This document shows positions 27,265-38,321 of a stretch of DNA of 64,000 bases, one piece after another; position 1 is the stretch's first letter, and every line of letters begins with the position of its first letter. The stretch lies in NCBI GenBank assembly GCA_016458225.1, contig JAEMGR010000001.1, positions 62,001 through 126,000 on the forward strand, written 5' to 3'. A program made the position numbers and the translations under genes. The notes under the pieces were generated by a model. The model saw nothing but the letters and a program-made list of their open reading frames with translations. It did no database searches and was not told where the DNA came from. This stretch comes from Myxococcaceae bacterium JPH2 (GTDB lineage: Bacteria; Myxococcota; Myxococcia; Myxococcales; Myxococcaceae).

Positions 27265-28439
27265 GCGGTCACCCCCCGAACATCCGAACCCGCCCGCACG
27301 GGGCGATTGACCGCTCCCTGCGCGCTCGCGCTCAACGACAACAGCACACCGGCCGCGGCCATCAGCACCACCAGGGATGTTCCTCCGTAGGACACGAAGG
27401 GCAGCGTCAGCCCCTTCGTCGGCAACAGGCCCATGGCCACGGACATGTTCACGGTGGCCTGGAACGCGATGATGGAGGTGATGCCCAGGCCCAGGTACGT
27501 GCCGAAGGTCTCGCCCGCCGCGAGGCTCGCGCGGACGCCCCGCCACAGCACCACCCCGTACAGCAGCACCAGCAGCCCCACGCCGATGAGCCCCGTCTCT
27601 TCTCCGAGGATGGAGAAGATGAAGTCCGTGTGCGCCTCGGGCAGGAAGAACAGCTTCTGCCGCCCGTCACCCAGCCCCAGCCCCGTCACGCCGCCCGAGC
27701 CGATGGACATGAGCGACTCGGCGACTTGATAGCCCACGTCGTGCCGGTGCGCCCACGGGTCCAGGAAGGCCAGGATGCGCTTCATGCGGTACGGGCTGGT
27801 CGCGATGGCGACGTATGCCATGGGCAGCGCCAGCAGCACCGAGCCCACCAGGTAGCTGAGCTTCGTGCCCGCCGCGAACAGCAGCACGAAGAGCATGAAG
27901 ACGAGCAGCACGCTGCTGCCGAAGTCCGGCTGGAGCATGCACAAGAGCACCAGGATGCCGCACAGCGCCAGGTGGGGAAGGAAGCCGATGGAGAACGTGG
28001 CCACCTTCTCGCGCTTCTTCGCCAGCGAGTACGACAGGTAGACGACCCAGGCGAACTTGGCGATCTCCGCCGGCTGGAGGCTGAAGCCCGGCAGGCGGAT
28101 CCACCGGCGCGCGCCACCCGCCGTCGTCCCGATGCCCGGAATGGCCACGGCGATGAGCAGCACGATGGCCAGGAGCAGCAGCGGGTAGGCCAGGCGCGCC
28201 AGCCGGCGCCAGCCCAGCTTCATCATCACCGCCATGGCCACCAGCCCCATGCCGGCCGCGCTCAGCTGCCGCTTGAGGAAGTAGAGGCTGTCGCCGAGCT
28301 TGTCCTGCGCCAGCACCGCGCTCGCCGAGTACACCATCACCAAGCCCAGCGACACGAGCCCCAGCACCGCGCACAACAGCAGCGGGTCGAACCGCACGGG
28401 AGGCGGCGCGGGCGCGGCGGTGGGAGGAGAGGTCTTCAT
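27261..28439 (-). CDS. ftsW: SEDS-family peptidoglycan glycosyltransferase FtsW
   Basis: This 392-residue polytopic membrane protein has about ten helices. SEDS landmarks are the GGARRWIRLPGFSLQPAEIAK-like block (given here without one end residue) and the C-terminal PTKGLTLPFVSYGGTS block. FtsW polymerises lipid II at the septum together with its partner FtsI. The ATG at 28439 lies 4 bp after the murD stop, and the murG start overlaps the ftsW stop. The upstream ORF frame with no membrane pattern is rejected. Confidence 0.95.
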   Translation of the reverse strand: MKTSPPTAAPAPPPVRFDPLLLCAVLGLVSLGLVMVYSASAVLAQDKLGDSLYFLKRQLSAAGMGLVAMAVMMKLGWRRLARLAYPLLLLAIVLLIAVAIPGIGTTAGGARRWIRLPGFSLQPAEIAKFAWVVYLSYSLAKKREKVATFSIGFLPHLALCGILVLLCMLQPDFGSSVLLVFMLFVLLFAAGTKLSYLVGSVLLALPMAYVAIATSPYRMKRILAFLDPWAHRHDVGYQVAESLMSIGSGGVTGLGLGDGRQKLFFLPEAHTDFIFSILGEETGLIGVGLLVLLYGVVLWRGVRASLAAGETFGTYLGLGITSIIAFQATVNMSVAMGLLPTKGLTLPFVSYGGTSLVVLMAAAGVLLSLSASAQGAVNRPVRAGSDVRGVTA

Positions 28440-28443
28440 CGGG

Positions 28444-29811
28444 TCACAGCGCTCTGACCAGGCGCTTGAACACGTCGCCCCGGTCCTCGAAGTTCTTGAA
28501 CTGATCGTACGACGCGCACGCGGGCGACAGGAGCACCGTGTCTCCCGGCCGAGACAGCTCGCGAGCCCGCGCCACCGCCGCGTCCAGCGTGCCGCACGCA
28601 TGCACCGGCGCCGCGCCCGCGTAGGCCCGTGCAATCACGTCCGCGTCCTGTCCGATGGTCAAGACGCCCTTCACCTTGCCCCGCCCCGCCTCCACCATGG
28701 GCTCGTACGGCGCGCCCTTGCCCTTGCCGCCCGCCACCAGCCACAGGTCGCCCGCGAAGGCGCGCAGCGCCACCAGCACCGAGTCCACGTTGGTGGCCTT
28801 GGAGTCGTTCACCCACTCCACGCCGTCCAACACGCGCACGCTCTCCAGCCGGTGCGGCAGGCCCGGGTAGCTGTCCAGGCCCGCCTGCGCCGCGGCCGAG
28901 GACACCCCGCCCAGCCGGGCCAGCAGCGTGGCCGCCATGGCGTTCTGCGCGTTGTGCGCCCCGCGCAGCGCGCGGTTCGTCAGCGTGTAGCGCTCGCCCA
29001 GGGAGTCCAGGCGGAAGCCCCCAGGCTCCGCCACCGCCAGCCCCGCGAGCTTCGGCGCGGGCGCGACCGGCGTGCCCGTCAGGCTGAAGCCATACACCGG
29101 CACGCGCGCGGCCTGAGCCAGCCGCATCACGTCCGCGTCGTCCGCGTTCACCACCGCGAAGTCGGTGCCGTGCTGGTTGCGGAAGATGCGCGCCTTCGCC
29201 TCGCCGTACTCCTGGTGGCTCGCGTAGCGGTCCAGGTGGTCCGGCGTGAGGTTGAGCAGCGCCGAGCCATGAGGCCGCAGCGCGTGGATGCCCTCGAGCT
29301 GGAAGCTGGACAGCTCCACCACGAGCGAGTCCCAGTCACCGGGGGACAGCGCGGCCTCGGCCAAGGGCCGCCCCAGGTTGCCGCCCACGAACGTGCGCAG
29401 CCCCGCGCGCGCATACAGCTCACCGGTCAGCGCCGTGGTGGTGCTCTTGCCGTTGGTGCCCGTGATGCCGATGAGCGGCGTCACCGTGAGGAAGCACGCG
29501 GCCAGCTCCACCTCGCCCCAGACGGGCACGCCGGCGTCGCGCGCGGCCTGCAGCTCCGGCAGCGACAGCGGCACGCCGGGGCTCACCACCACCAGGTCCT
29601 GGCGCTCGAGCAGTCCCGGAGGCGTGGCCCCCGACACGAGCGTCGCGCCCCGAGACTCCAGCTCCGTCGCCACGTCGCCCAGCGCCTCGCGCGAGCGCGC
29701 ATCCAGCGCGGTCACCTGGGCGCCCTTCGCGAGCAGCAGGCGGAGGGCCGCCACGCCGCTCTTGGCCAGCCCGAACACCAACACCTTCCGACCGGACAGC
29801 GACGTCGTCAT
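28444..29811 (-). CDS. murD: UDP-N-acetylmuramoylalanine--D-glutamate ligase
   Basis: This 455-residue Mur ligase adds D-Glu to UDP-MurNAc-L-Ala. Visible motifs are the N-terminal VLVFGLAKSGVAAL, the ATP loop GITGTNGKSTTTALTG and the LNLTPDHLDRYAS block. The GVEWVNDSKATNVDSVLVAL block, typical of MurD, is also clear. The ATG at 29811 lies 23 bp after the mraY stop. Long N-terminal extensions in this frame do not look like Mur ligase and are left out. Confidence 0.95.
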   Translation of the reverse strand: MTTSLSGRKVLVFGLAKSGVAALRLLLAKGAQVTALDARSREALGDVATELESRGATLVSGATPPGLLERQDLVVVSPGVPLSLPELQAARDAGVPVWGEVELAACFLTVTPLIGITGTNGKSTTTALTGELYARAGLRTFVGGNLGRPLAEAALSPGDWDSLVVELSSFQLEGIHALRPHGSALLNLTPDHLDRYASHQEYGEAKARIFRNQHGTDFAVVNADDADVMRLAQAARVPVYGFSLTGTPVAPAPKLAGLAVAEPGGFRLDSLGERYTLTNRALRGAHNAQNAMAATLLARLGGVSSAAAQAGLDSYPGLPHRLESVRVLDGVEWVNDSKATNVDSVLVALRAFAGDLWLVAGGKGKGAPYEPMVEAGRGKVKGVLTIGQDADVIARAYAGAAPVHACGTLDAAVARARELSRPGDTVLLSPACASYDQFKNFEDRGDVFKRLVRAL

Positions 29812-29834
29812 GGCCTGCGAAACCTCGCTCGCGC

Positions 29835-31013
29835 TCAGCGCAGCTTGAGGGACAGGAGCGCCACGCCGCCACAGAGGATGGCGACGATCCAGAAGCGGAC
29901 GATGATCTTCGGCTCCGCCAGCCCCTTCAACTCGAAGTGGTGATGGACGGGCGCCATCTTGAAGACGCGCTTGCCCGTCATCTTGTACGAGGCCACCTGG
30001 ATCATCACGCTCAGGGCCTCGGCGAAGAAGATGCCGTGGATGATGGCGGACACGACCTCGTTCTTCGACAGCACCGCCAGCCCGCCCAGCGCGCCACCCA
30101 GCGCGAGCGAGCCGATGTCGCCCATGAAGACCGAGGCCGGATACGTGTTGAACCACAGGAACGAGATGCCCGCGCCCACGATGCTCGCGCAGAACACCGC
30201 CAGCTCCGCGCCGCCCGGCACCTGCAGGATGCCCAGGTACTTGTAGAGCGGCGTGGCCGTGAGGCGCGCCACCCCGTTCACCGTCTCGGTGTCCGCGATG
30301 TGCAGCGTGGTGCCCGCCACGTAGCAGAGCACGCAGAACGTCACGGCCGACACGATGGTGGGCACGATGGCCAGTCCATCCAGGCCGTCCGTGAGGTTCA
30401 CCGCGTTGGATGTCCCCACCACCACCAGCCAGCCGAACAGGACGTAGAACCAGCCCAGGTCCGGGTTGAACCAGTGCGACGGGATGAACGGCAACGTCAG
30501 GCGCGTGTCGATGAGCAGCGTGGGCCCGAACGAGCCATCCGCCTTCGTCCACGTGCACAAGAGCCCGAAGACGGCCACCAGGTAGAAGAAGGTCTGGAGG
30601 ACCATCTTCTTGCGGCCCGCCAGGCCCTTCGAGTTGCGCTTGGACAGCTTGAGCCAGTCATCCAGGAAGCCGATGAAGCCGTAGCCAAACGTCAACAGCA
30701 GCATCACCCAGACGGCGCGGCTCTTGAGGTCCGCGAACAACATCGTCCCGGCCGCGATGCACACGAGGATGAGCGCGCCACCCATGGTGGGCGTGCCCTT
30801 CTTCTTCTGGTGCGAGTCCGGCGTGTCCTCGCGCACGTTGCTCTGCCCGTGCTGGGTGAGCCGAAGCCGCGCGATGACCCGAGGCCCGATGAGCATGCCG
30901 AGCAGGAGCGCGAACACCCCCGCCGCGATGATGCGGAACGTCGGATAGCGCAGGAAGTTGAGGATGCGCCCCGCTTCCGTGTTCTGGATGGCCTCGTACA
31001 AGAAATACAGCAC
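29835..31013 (-). CDS. mraY: Phospho-N-acetylmuramoyl-pentapeptide-transferase
   Basis: This is a 392-residue polytopic membrane enzyme that makes lipid I. The conserved loops are KKKGTPTMGG (substrate loop), GFLDDWLKL (with the Asp pair) and NLTDGLDGLA. The C-terminal APVHHHFELKG is the third catalytic loop. The start codon is GTG at 31013, immediately after the murF stop codon with no gap, suggesting translational coupling. The gene order murF-mraY-murD is the canonical dcw order. Confidence 0.96.
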   Translation of the reverse strand: MLYFLYEAIQNTEAGRILNFLRYPTFRIIAAGVFALLLGMLIGPRVIARLRLTQHGQSNVREDTPDSHQKKKGTPTMGGALILVCIAAGTMLFADLKSRAVWVMLLLTFGYGFIGFLDDWLKLSKRNSKGLAGRKKMVLQTFFYLVAVFGLLCTWTKADGSFGPTLLIDTRLTLPFIPSHWFNPDLGWFYVLFGWLVVVGTSNAVNLTDGLDGLAIVPTIVSAVTFCVLCYVAGTTLHIADTETVNGVARLTATPLYKYLGILQVPGGAELAVFCASIVGAGISFLWFNTYPASVFMGDIGSLALGGALGGLAVLSKNEVVSAIIHGIFFAEALSVMIQVASYKMTGKRVFKMAPVHHHFELKGLAEPKIIVRFWIVAILCGGVALLSLKLR

Positions 31014-32414
<1,401 letters not shown>

Positions 32415-32450
32415 AACGGTGTGCGAGCGCGGCGACGGGTGGGCTTCGGC

Positions 32451-33974
32451 TCAGCCTGGCGTACGGCTCGCCAGCGCCTTGGCCGCCACTTCGCGGTCAT
32501 CGAAGGTGTGCTTCTGGGCGCCGATGACCTGATGCACCTCGTGGCCCTTGCCCGCGATGAGGACGACGTCTTCCTCCTTCGCCAGGTTGACGGCCTGCTC
32601 GATGGCCGCGCGCCGGTCGGCGTCCACCAGGTAGCCCTTCTCGCCGCTCTTCGCCTTGCCCACGGAGATGCGGCGCAGGCCGCCCTTCTCCAGGCCCGGC
32701 GTCACCTGCGCGATGATCTCCTCGGGCTCCTCGGTGCGCGGGTTGTCGCTGGTCACCACGGCCAGGTCGGCGCCCTCGGCGGCCACCGCGCCCATCAGCG
32801 GACGCTTGCCCTTGTCGCGGTCTCCGCCGCAGCCGAACACCACGATGACGCGGCCCTTGGCCAGCGCGCGCGACGCCTCGATGGAGCGCTTGAGCGCGTC
32901 ATCCGTGTGGGCGTAGTCCACCAGGACCGCGGGACCCGGCCCGGGGCCGTAGTTCTCCACGCGCTCCATGCGGCCATCCACGCGCGACATGCGCTCGATG
33001 CCGTCCTGCACATCGCGGCGCGAGAAGCCCGCGCCCAGGCCGATTCCCGCCGCCAGGAGGATGTTCTCCAGGTTGTGGGGCCCGAGCAGCTTGCTCTTCA
33101 CGGGGATGTCACCCGCGGGCGTCTTGAGCGTGGCCTTGATGCCCTGGAGCGTGAACGTCGCGTCCGTGGCGGAGACCTCACCGTTGCCCAGGCGGCTGAA
33201 CTTCCACGCCATGCGCTTCTGGCCGCGCAGCTCGTTGTAGACGCGGCTGGCGTAGGTGTCGTCGCCGTTCACCACGGCCACGCCGGTGGCGGACAGGTTC
33301 TCGGCGAAGAGCTTCCGCTTCGCCTGGAAGTAGTCCTCCATGTCCTTGTGGTAGTCGAGGTGGTCGCGGCTCAGGTTGCTGAAGCCGGCGGCCTTGAACG
33401 TCAGGCCGTGCACCCGCTCCTGCGCGAGCGCGTGGCTGGAGACCTCCATCACCACCGTCTCCACGCCCGCGTCCACCATCTCCCGGAAGATCCGGTGCAG
33501 CTCCAGTGGATCCGGCGTGGTGTTCGGGCTCTCCACCGTCTTGCCGCCGAACTTGTACCCGAGCGTGCCAATCACGCCCGTGGACGCGTAGGCCGCGGTG
33601 CTCATGGCCTCCAGCAGGTACGTGGTCGTCGTCTTTCCGTTCGTTCCTGTCACCGCGAGCAGCGTGAGCTTGTCCGCGGGGCGTCCGTAGAAATTGGCGG
33701 CGATGAGCGCCAGCGCCTTTCGCGCGCTGCCAACCTTGAAGAAAGGCACCTGGGACGCGGGCACTGGCTTCTCGGAGACCACGGCCACGGCGCCGCGCGA
33801 CACGGCCTCCCCGATGAACTGGGCACCGTCTTCCCTGGTCCCCGGCACGGCGACGAAGAGGTCCCCCGGCTTCACGCGCCGCGAGTCCTGCGTCACACCG
33901 GTGACGTCAACCGCGGAACGGCCGCCCGAGGTCTGCTCGGCTCCACACCCTGCGAGGACATCCGTCAGCTTCAT
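32451..33974 (-). CDS. murE: UDP-MurNAc-L-Ala-D-Glu--meso-diaminopimelate ligase
   Basis: This 507-residue Mur ligase adds the third residue of the stem peptide. The ATP loop is VTGTNGKTTTTYLLEAM, and other blocks include SNLSRDHLDYHKDMEDYFQA and LLGPHNLENILLAAGIG. The DNPR motif in VTSDNPRTEEPE specifies meso-diaminopimelate as substrate, as in most Gram-negative bacteria. The ATG lies 51 bp after the ftsI stop, with GGGGAAGAG just upstream. Confidence 0.96.
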   Translation of the reverse strand: MKLTDVLAGCGAEQTSGGRSAVDVTGVTQDSRRVKPGDLFVAVPGTREDGAQFIGEAVSRGAVAVVSEKPVPASQVPFFKVGSARKALALIAANFYGRPADKLTLLAVTGTNGKTTTTYLLEAMSTAAYASTGVIGTLGYKFGGKTVESPNTTPDPLELHRIFREMVDAGVETVVMEVSSHALAQERVHGLTFKAAGFSNLSRDHLDYHKDMEDYFQAKRKLFAENLSATGVAVVNGDDTYASRVYNELRGQKRMAWKFSRLGNGEVSATDATFTLQGIKATLKTPAGDIPVKSKLLGPHNLENILLAAGIGLGAGFSRRDVQDGIERMSRVDGRMERVENYGPGPGPAVLVDYAHTDDALKRSIEASRALAKGRVIVVFGCGGDRDKGKRPLMGAVAAEGADLAVVTSDNPRTEEPEEIIAQVTPGLEKGGLRRISVGKAKSGEKGYLVDADRRAAIEQAVNLAKEEDVVLIAGKGHEVHQVIGAQKHTFDDREVAAKALASRTPG

Positions 33975-34025
33975 CTCTTCCCCTTCACACGTATTGCAAG
34001 CGCGGGGCCTGGAGCGGGCGCGGCC

Positions 34026-36047
34026 TTATTGCCGCGTGGCAAGCTCCAGCGTCACCCGGGCCCCCTTCTCCACCATTGAGCCGGCGGCGGGGGTTTGAGA
34101 CACCACACGTCCACTGCCCAGTACCTGTGGCTCCAGAGCCGCGGCCAACAACTGCACCACCGCGTCACGGCCCGCCTGTCCCTGGACGTCTGGCACACGC
34201 ACCGTGCCAGGCTCCGGGGTCTCGGTCACCGCTTCCGCCAGGGCCGCCTTGATGGGGGCTGCCTTGGCCGAGGCCTTGGACGCCGGGGGAGGCGCCAGGG
34301 GAACGGCCGCCGCGACTCCCTCTGGAGGTGCCACCGTCCGAGACGGGGGCACAGCCAGGTGGGCCATGGCGGCGGTTGCGATTTCCTTGAAGGCGGGGGC
34401 AGCCACGAGCCCCCCGTATACGTCCGTCTTCGGTTCGTCCACTACGACGAGAATCACAGCACGCGGTGCCTCGGCCGGCACCACGCCGACAAAGGAGGCG
34501 ATCCGCTTGTCCGAGTACCCCCGCGCCACCGGGTCCGCCTTCTGGGCGGTGCCCGTCTTGCCCGCCACGCGGTACTCCGCCATGGCGGCCCGAGGCGCGG
34601 TTCCTCCCTTGTTCACGACGCTCTCGAGCATGCCCACCACCTGCCGAGCCGTCTTCGCGGAGACCACCCGCCGCAGCTCCGTGGGCTGGTTCTCCAGCAA
34701 GACTACCCCGTCCGGGTCCACCACTTTGGAGACGAGATAGGGACGCATGAGCACGCCATCGTTGGCCAGTGCACCATAGCCGGCCGCCACCTGAACCGCG
34801 GTGGCCGTCATGCCCTGCCCGAAAGATTGGGTGGCCAGGGCCACGTCCGCCTTGGGGAAGGGAATCACGCCCCGCCCCTCGCCGGGCAGCGCCAGGCCGG
34901 TGCGCTCCGCGAAGCCGAACGCGTGGTAGGCCGCCACCAGCCGCTCACGGCCCAGCACGTTGGCCACCTTCGCGGTGCCGATGTTCGAGGACACCTGGAG
35001 GATGCCCTCGATGTTCAGGTTCCCGTGGGGGTGGGTATCGTTGATGGTGTGCCGGCCCACCGGCCACGCGCCGTTCTCGCAGAAGAACGTCGAGTCGGCG
35101 GTGATGAGCTTCTGGTCCAGCGCGGCCGCCATGACGAAGGACTTCATCGTGGAGCCGGGCTCGAAGGTGTCCAGCGCGGCGCGGTTGCGGATGGAGCCGC
35201 GGTCGCTCCCCTCGGGAGCGTTGGGGTTGAAGCGGGGGTTGTTGGCCAGGGCGAGCAGCTCGCCGGTGCGCGGATCCAACACCACCACCGTCCCGGCCAC
35301 CGCGCGGGACTCCTCCACCGCCTTGCTCAGCGCCTTCTCGGCCACGTATTGCAGGTGCCGGTCGAGCGTGAGCGTCACCGAGGCGCCCTGCCGCTCCAGC
35401 GGATCCAACGCGCCCTGCACCAGGAGCTTGCGCCCCTTGGCGTCACGGAAGCCGGACAGGCGCGAGTTCTGTCCCGACAGCTCGTCCTCGAAGGCCAGCT
35501 CCAGGCCCTCCAGGCCGTGGCCGTCGGTGCCCACCAGGCCCACGACGTGCGCGGCCAGCTCTCGCTGGGGATAGAAGCGCCGGGGCTCCTTGGTGAAGCC
35601 CAGGCCCGGGAGCCCCAGCCCCTGGATGGCCTCCACCTCTTGGGGCTTGGCCTGCCGCTTCACCCACGCGAAGCGCTTGGCCCGCGACAGCCGGCCGAAC
35701 AGCTCGTCCCCGTCCACCTTCAGCACGCGGGCCATGGCGCGCGAGGCCGCGCGCACATCCGGCAGGAGCGAGGGGTCCACCCAGATGGAGTCCACCTCCA
35801 CGCTCTGGGCCAGGGGCGTGCCGCGCCGGTCGAAGATGTCGCCGCGGCGGGCGGGAATCTCAATCTGACGGACGTACTGGTCCTGGGCGAGCCCGCGCAG
35901 CTTGGCCTGCTCGAAGACCTGGAGGAAGACCGCGCGCGCGAAGGCCGTTCCCAACAGCGTCAGGAACAGCCCGAACAGCAGCTGGACCCGAAGCTTGAGC
36001 CACTTCGCGTTGGGCTCGGGAGCCCTGGCGGCCTTGAAATCCCTCAC
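34026..36047 (-). CDS. ftsI: Penicillin-binding protein FtsI with a C-terminal PASTA domain
   Basis: This 673-residue class B penicillin-binding protein is the septal transpeptidase. One N-terminal membrane helix (about 22-44) anchors it. The transpeptidase motifs are S299-xx-K302 (GSTMK), SSN (353-355) and KTG (497-499). The C-terminal ~60 residues (TVRVPDVQGQAGRDAVVQLL) form a PASTA module after a Pro/Ala-rich linker. E. coli FtsI has no PASTA domain; Gram-positive PBP2x and SpoVD do. The ATG overlaps the ftsL stop by 4 bp. Confidence 0.95.
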   Translation of the reverse strand: MRDFKAARAPEPNAKWLKLRVQLLFGLFLTLLGTAFARAVFLQVFEQAKLRGLAQDQYVRQIEIPARRGDIFDRRGTPLAQSVEVDSIWVDPSLLPDVRAASRAMARVLKVDGDELFGRLSRAKRFAWVKRQAKPQEVEAIQGLGLPGLGFTKEPRRFYPQRELAAHVVGLVGTDGHGLEGLELAFEDELSGQNSRLSGFRDAKGRKLLVQGALDPLERQGASVTLTLDRHLQYVAEKALSKAVEESRAVAGTVVVLDPRTGELLALANNPRFNPNAPEGSDRGSIRNRAALDTFEPGSTMKSFVMAAALDQKLITADSTFFCENGAWPVGRHTINDTHPHGNLNIEGILQVSSNIGTAKVANVLGRERLVAAYHAFGFAERTGLALPGEGRGVIPFPKADVALATQSFGQGMTATAVQVAAGYGALANDGVLMRPYLVSKVVDPDGVVLLENQPTELRRVVSAKTARQVVGMLESVVNKGGTAPRAAMAEYRVAGKTGTAQKADPVARGYSDKRIASFVGVVPAEAPRAVILVVVDEPKTDVYGGLVAAPAFKEIATAAMAHLAVPPSRTVAPPEGVAAAVPLAPPPASKASAKAAPIKAALAEAVTETPEPGTVRVPDVQGQAGRDAVVQLLAAALEPQVLGSGRVVSQTPAAGSMVEKGARVTLELATRQ

Positions 36048-36445
36048 CGAGCCGTCCCCCGCTCCGCCACTCGGGTCGAGGGCGCGGCGGCGCGAGCCTC
36101 CACCCGAGTCGCCGACGCCGGGGGCCGGCGCGAATCCGCGCCCAGCGACACCACCGCGCCACCCGCGGGCATGGCCATGCCGAGCTGCTCACGCGCCACG
36201 CGCTCCAGCCGCACCGGCCCCTTGAGAGTGGCCAGCTCCAGCTTCAGGCGGTCGTTCTCCCGCGCCAGGGCACGGCTCTCGCCCTCCTCCTGGGACAGCC
36301 GGTAGCCCATGTCCACGACGAGCACGCGGCTGGTGACGTGGAGGATGCCCACCGCGGCGAACAGCGCGAAGAGGAAGACGGCGGGCAGCAGGTGCAGCAG
36401 CACACCCGTCAGGGTCACGGAGCCACGCGGGGACGTCTTGCTCAT
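36044..36445 (-). CDS. ftsL: Cell division protein FtsL
   Basis: This 133-residue protein has one membrane helix ([20 protein letters not shown]) and a short periplasmic coiled coil with heptad spacing ([20 protein letters not shown]). This is the standard FtsL layout: it joins FtsQ and FtsB in the divisome and connects to FtsW-FtsI. The C-terminal tail is Ala/Arg-rich and specific to this lineage. The sequence is divergent, as is normal for FtsL, so the call rests on topology and on the position between rsmH and ftsI. The start overlaps rsmH and the stop overlaps ftsI, each by 4 bp. Confidence 0.88.
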   Translation of the reverse strand: MSKTSPRGSVTLTGVLLHLLPAVFLFALFAAVGILHVTSRVLVVDMGYRLSQEEGESRALARENDRLKLELATLKGPVRLERVAREQLGMAMPAGGAVVSLGADSRRPPASATRVEARAAAPSTRVAERGTAR

Positions 36446-37365
36446 CGAATCTTCTCCACGCCGCGAAGGTGCGCGCTGCGAGACCGGGGGTTGGCCTCGA
36501 TTTCCTGCTCGGACGCCGCCACGGCCTTCTTCGTGAGCAGCGCGAAGTCTCCCACGCCCCCGCAGGCGCACACCGGCAAGCCCGGGGGACAGGTGCACTG
36601 GCCCGCCAGCGACCGGAAGGCTTCCTTCACCTTGCGGTCCTCCAGCGAGTGAAACGAGATGACGGCGGCGCGCCCGCCCACCTTGAGCAGCTTGGGCAGC
36701 GCGGCGAGCAGCGCGTCCAGCGCCTCCAGCTCACCGTTGACGGCCATCCGCAGCGCCTGGAACGTCCGGGTGGCCACGTGGATGCGGGTGGGCCACGCCT
36801 TGCGCGGCACCGCGCGCTTGACGACCTCGGCGGCCTCCAGCGTGCGCGTGGGCAGCGCGCGCTTGAGCTCCCGCGCGATGGGCCGGGCGAAGGGCTCCTC
36901 GCCCAGGTCCTTGAGGAGAAAGGCCAGGTCGCGCTCGTCCGTGCTGGCGATGAGCTCCGCGGCGGTGGGCCCGTCCGGCCCCATGCGCATGTCCAGCGGG
37001 CCATCCTTGGAGAAGGAGAAGCCGCGCTCGGCGACATCGAGTTGGGGCGACGACACGCCCAGGTCCACCAGCACGCCGTCCACCGGCAGCAGGTCCGCGG
37101 CCACGCGGAGCAGGTCCCCGAAGTTCCCCTGGCGCGCCTGGAAGCGGGGGCTCCCGCCCACGCGCTGGGTGGCGGCGGCCAGGGCGACAGGGTCCCGGTC
37201 GACGCCCACCACGGTCGCACCCGAGGCGAGGAGCGCCTCCGAGTGGCCTCCGCCCCCCAGGGTGCCGTCGAGGATCACCTTCCCCGCTCCCGGCTGCAGC
37301 AGCGACACCGTCTCCTGGAGGAGCACGGTCTGATGCTGGAAGTCCAAAGGCTCGCGCGGGGTCAA
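36442..37365 (-). CDS. rsmH: 16S rRNA (cytosine(1402)-N(4))-methyltransferase RsmH
   Basis: This 307-residue protein methylates N4 of C1402 in 16S rRNA. The SAM-binding block is [15 protein letters not shown], and [20 protein letters not shown] is the family signature. The [14 protein letters not shown] block and the terminal SRSAHLR complete the match. It begins at TTG 37365, overlapping the stop of the upstream STAS gene (TTGA). This gives a family-typical start a few residues before QHQTVLL. Its stop overlaps ftsL. Confidence 0.94.
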   Translation of the reverse strand: MTPREPLDFQHQTVLLQETVSLLQPGAGKVILDGTLGGGGHSEALLASGATVVGVDRDPVALAAATQRVGGSPRFQARQGNFGDLLRVAADLLPVDGVLVDLGVSSPQLDVAERGFSFSKDGPLDMRMGPDGPTAAELIASTDERDLAFLLKDLGEEPFARPIARELKRALPTRTLEAAEVVKRAVPRKAWPTRIHVATRTFQALRMAVNGELEALDALLAALPKLLKVGGRAAVISFHSLEDRKVKEAFRSLAGQCTCPPGLPVCACGGVGDFALLTKKAVAASEQEIEANPRSRSAHLRGVEKIR

Positions 37366-37745
37366 ACGAAGGGTGCGCGCGACAGCGTGAAGGCCGCCCG
37401 AGCGTCGTTCATGTGCGGATACATCTCGAAGGTGTCGTGCGCACCGGCCGCGCGGAAGATGGCGGCCAGGTACGGCGACAGGGCGGACAGCTTGAGGTCC
37501 CCTCCGGAGCGGCGGAACGCCTCGGCGCGCGCCATCAGCGGCTTCACGCCGCGATAGTTCAGGTGCGACACCTCGTGGAAGTCCAGCACGACCTGCCGAG
37601 TGCCGCGGTTCAGCTTGCGCCCGAGGTCCTCGCACAGCTCGGTCAGCTCCTGCTCGCCCAGCTCGCCCTCCAGCATCAGCGTCTCCACCCGCTCGGTTCC
37701 CACCGCCGCCACCGCGCCTCGCCGCACCTCCAGAACCTGGTTCAT
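37362..37745 (-). CDS. STAS-domain protein inside the dcw cluster
   Basis: This 127-residue protein is a single STAS domain, with the strand [20 protein letters not shown] and the helix [11 protein letters not shown]-like end ([18 protein letters not shown]). In anti-sigma factor antagonists the loop is DSSG or DSTG with a phosphorylatable Ser. Here the matching loop is LNYRG (62-66), so no phosphorylation switch is expected. It sits between mraZ (47 bp) and rsmH (stop overlaps the TTG start), in the same operon. A role in partner binding, perhaps at the divisome or with a kinase or sigma pathway, is inferred. This position is unusual for dcw clusters. Confidence 0.82.
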   Translation of the reverse strand: MNQVLEVRRGAVAAVGTERVETLMLEGELGEQELTELCEDLGRKLNRGTRQVVLDFHEVSHLNYRGVKPLMARAEAFRRSGGDLKLSALSPYLAAIFRAAGAHDTFEMYPHMNDARAAFTLSRAPFV

Positions 37746-37792
37746 ACGCTTGCCACCCTCCCGGTACTTCCGGCTCCTGTCGACTTTCCGAC

Positions 37793-38245
37793 CTACTGCT
37801 GGCGCAGCTCGGCGAGCACGCGCATCACGTCCGCGGAGGTGGCTTCCTGGCGCGCTGCTTCCTGCGCCTTCGCCCAGCCCTCGCGACTCCACAGCTCAAT
37901 CACCTTCACCATCCCCGCCCATACGACGTCCTTCTCCAGCCCCGCGTAGCTGCGCAGGGACGGAGGGATGAGCAGCCGCCCCAACCTGTCCAGGGGGCAC
38001 TCCTGCGCGCTGGCCACGTACAGGCGCATCAGCGTTTTGACCCCAGGTTCCATGGGGTTGCGCTTCGCCAGGGACGCCTCGAGGGCCTCCCACTCCCGCA
38101 CCGGGTAGGCATGAAGGCAGGGGTCCAGCGCGGTCGTGAGGATGAGCCGCTCGTCGTACGCGCCGACCAGCGTCTCCCGGAGCTTCGCCGGGAGGCTCGT
38201 CCGCCCCTTCGCGTCGACTTGATGCTCATAGACGCCTCGGAACAC
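37793..38245 (-). CDS. mraZ: Transcriptional regulator MraZ
   Basis: This 150-residue protein has two AbrB-like swapped-hairpin halves with the DxxGR motifs DAKGRTSLP and DRLGRLLIP. MraZ is the conserved first gene of the dcw cluster and binds DNA repeats upstream of itself, as shown in E. coli. It starts at GTG 38245. The upstream DNA contains a strong promoter and three 10-bp-spaced MraZ-box repeats, so autoregulation of the whole cluster is likely. Confidence 0.96.
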   Translation of the reverse strand: MFRGVYEHQVDAKGRTSLPAKLRETLVGAYDERLILTTALDPCLHAYPVREWEALEASLAKRNPMEPGVKTLMRLYVASAQECPLDRLGRLLIPPSLRSYAGLEKDVVWAGMVKVIELWSREGWAKAQEAARQEATSADVMRVLAELRQQ

Positions 38246-38285
38246 GCGGGACGATCCACCTTTTCAACCCGCTACGGGAAACTGC

Positions 38286-38310
38286 GCCACTCCTTCCCAC
38301 CCCTTACCAC
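38286..38310 (-). promoter_or_regulatory. Three MraZ-box repeats (operator of the dcw operon)
   Basis: On the minus strand the sequence reads GTGGT, GTGGG and GTGGC (38306-38310, 38296-38300, 38286-38290). Each repeat is separated by exactly 5 bp, so they lie on one DNA face with 10-bp periodicity. E. coli MraZ binds closely similar GTGGG repeats separated by 5 bp. The repeats lie just downstream of the predicted transcription start. Confidence 0.88.
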
Positions 38311-38321
38311 CCAACGGGGCA

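Noticed and set aside
27265-27546. Longer N-terminus of murG in frame upstream of GTG 27264
   Set aside because: It overlaps ftsW and lacks MurG features; the conserved glycine loop starts right after the GTG.
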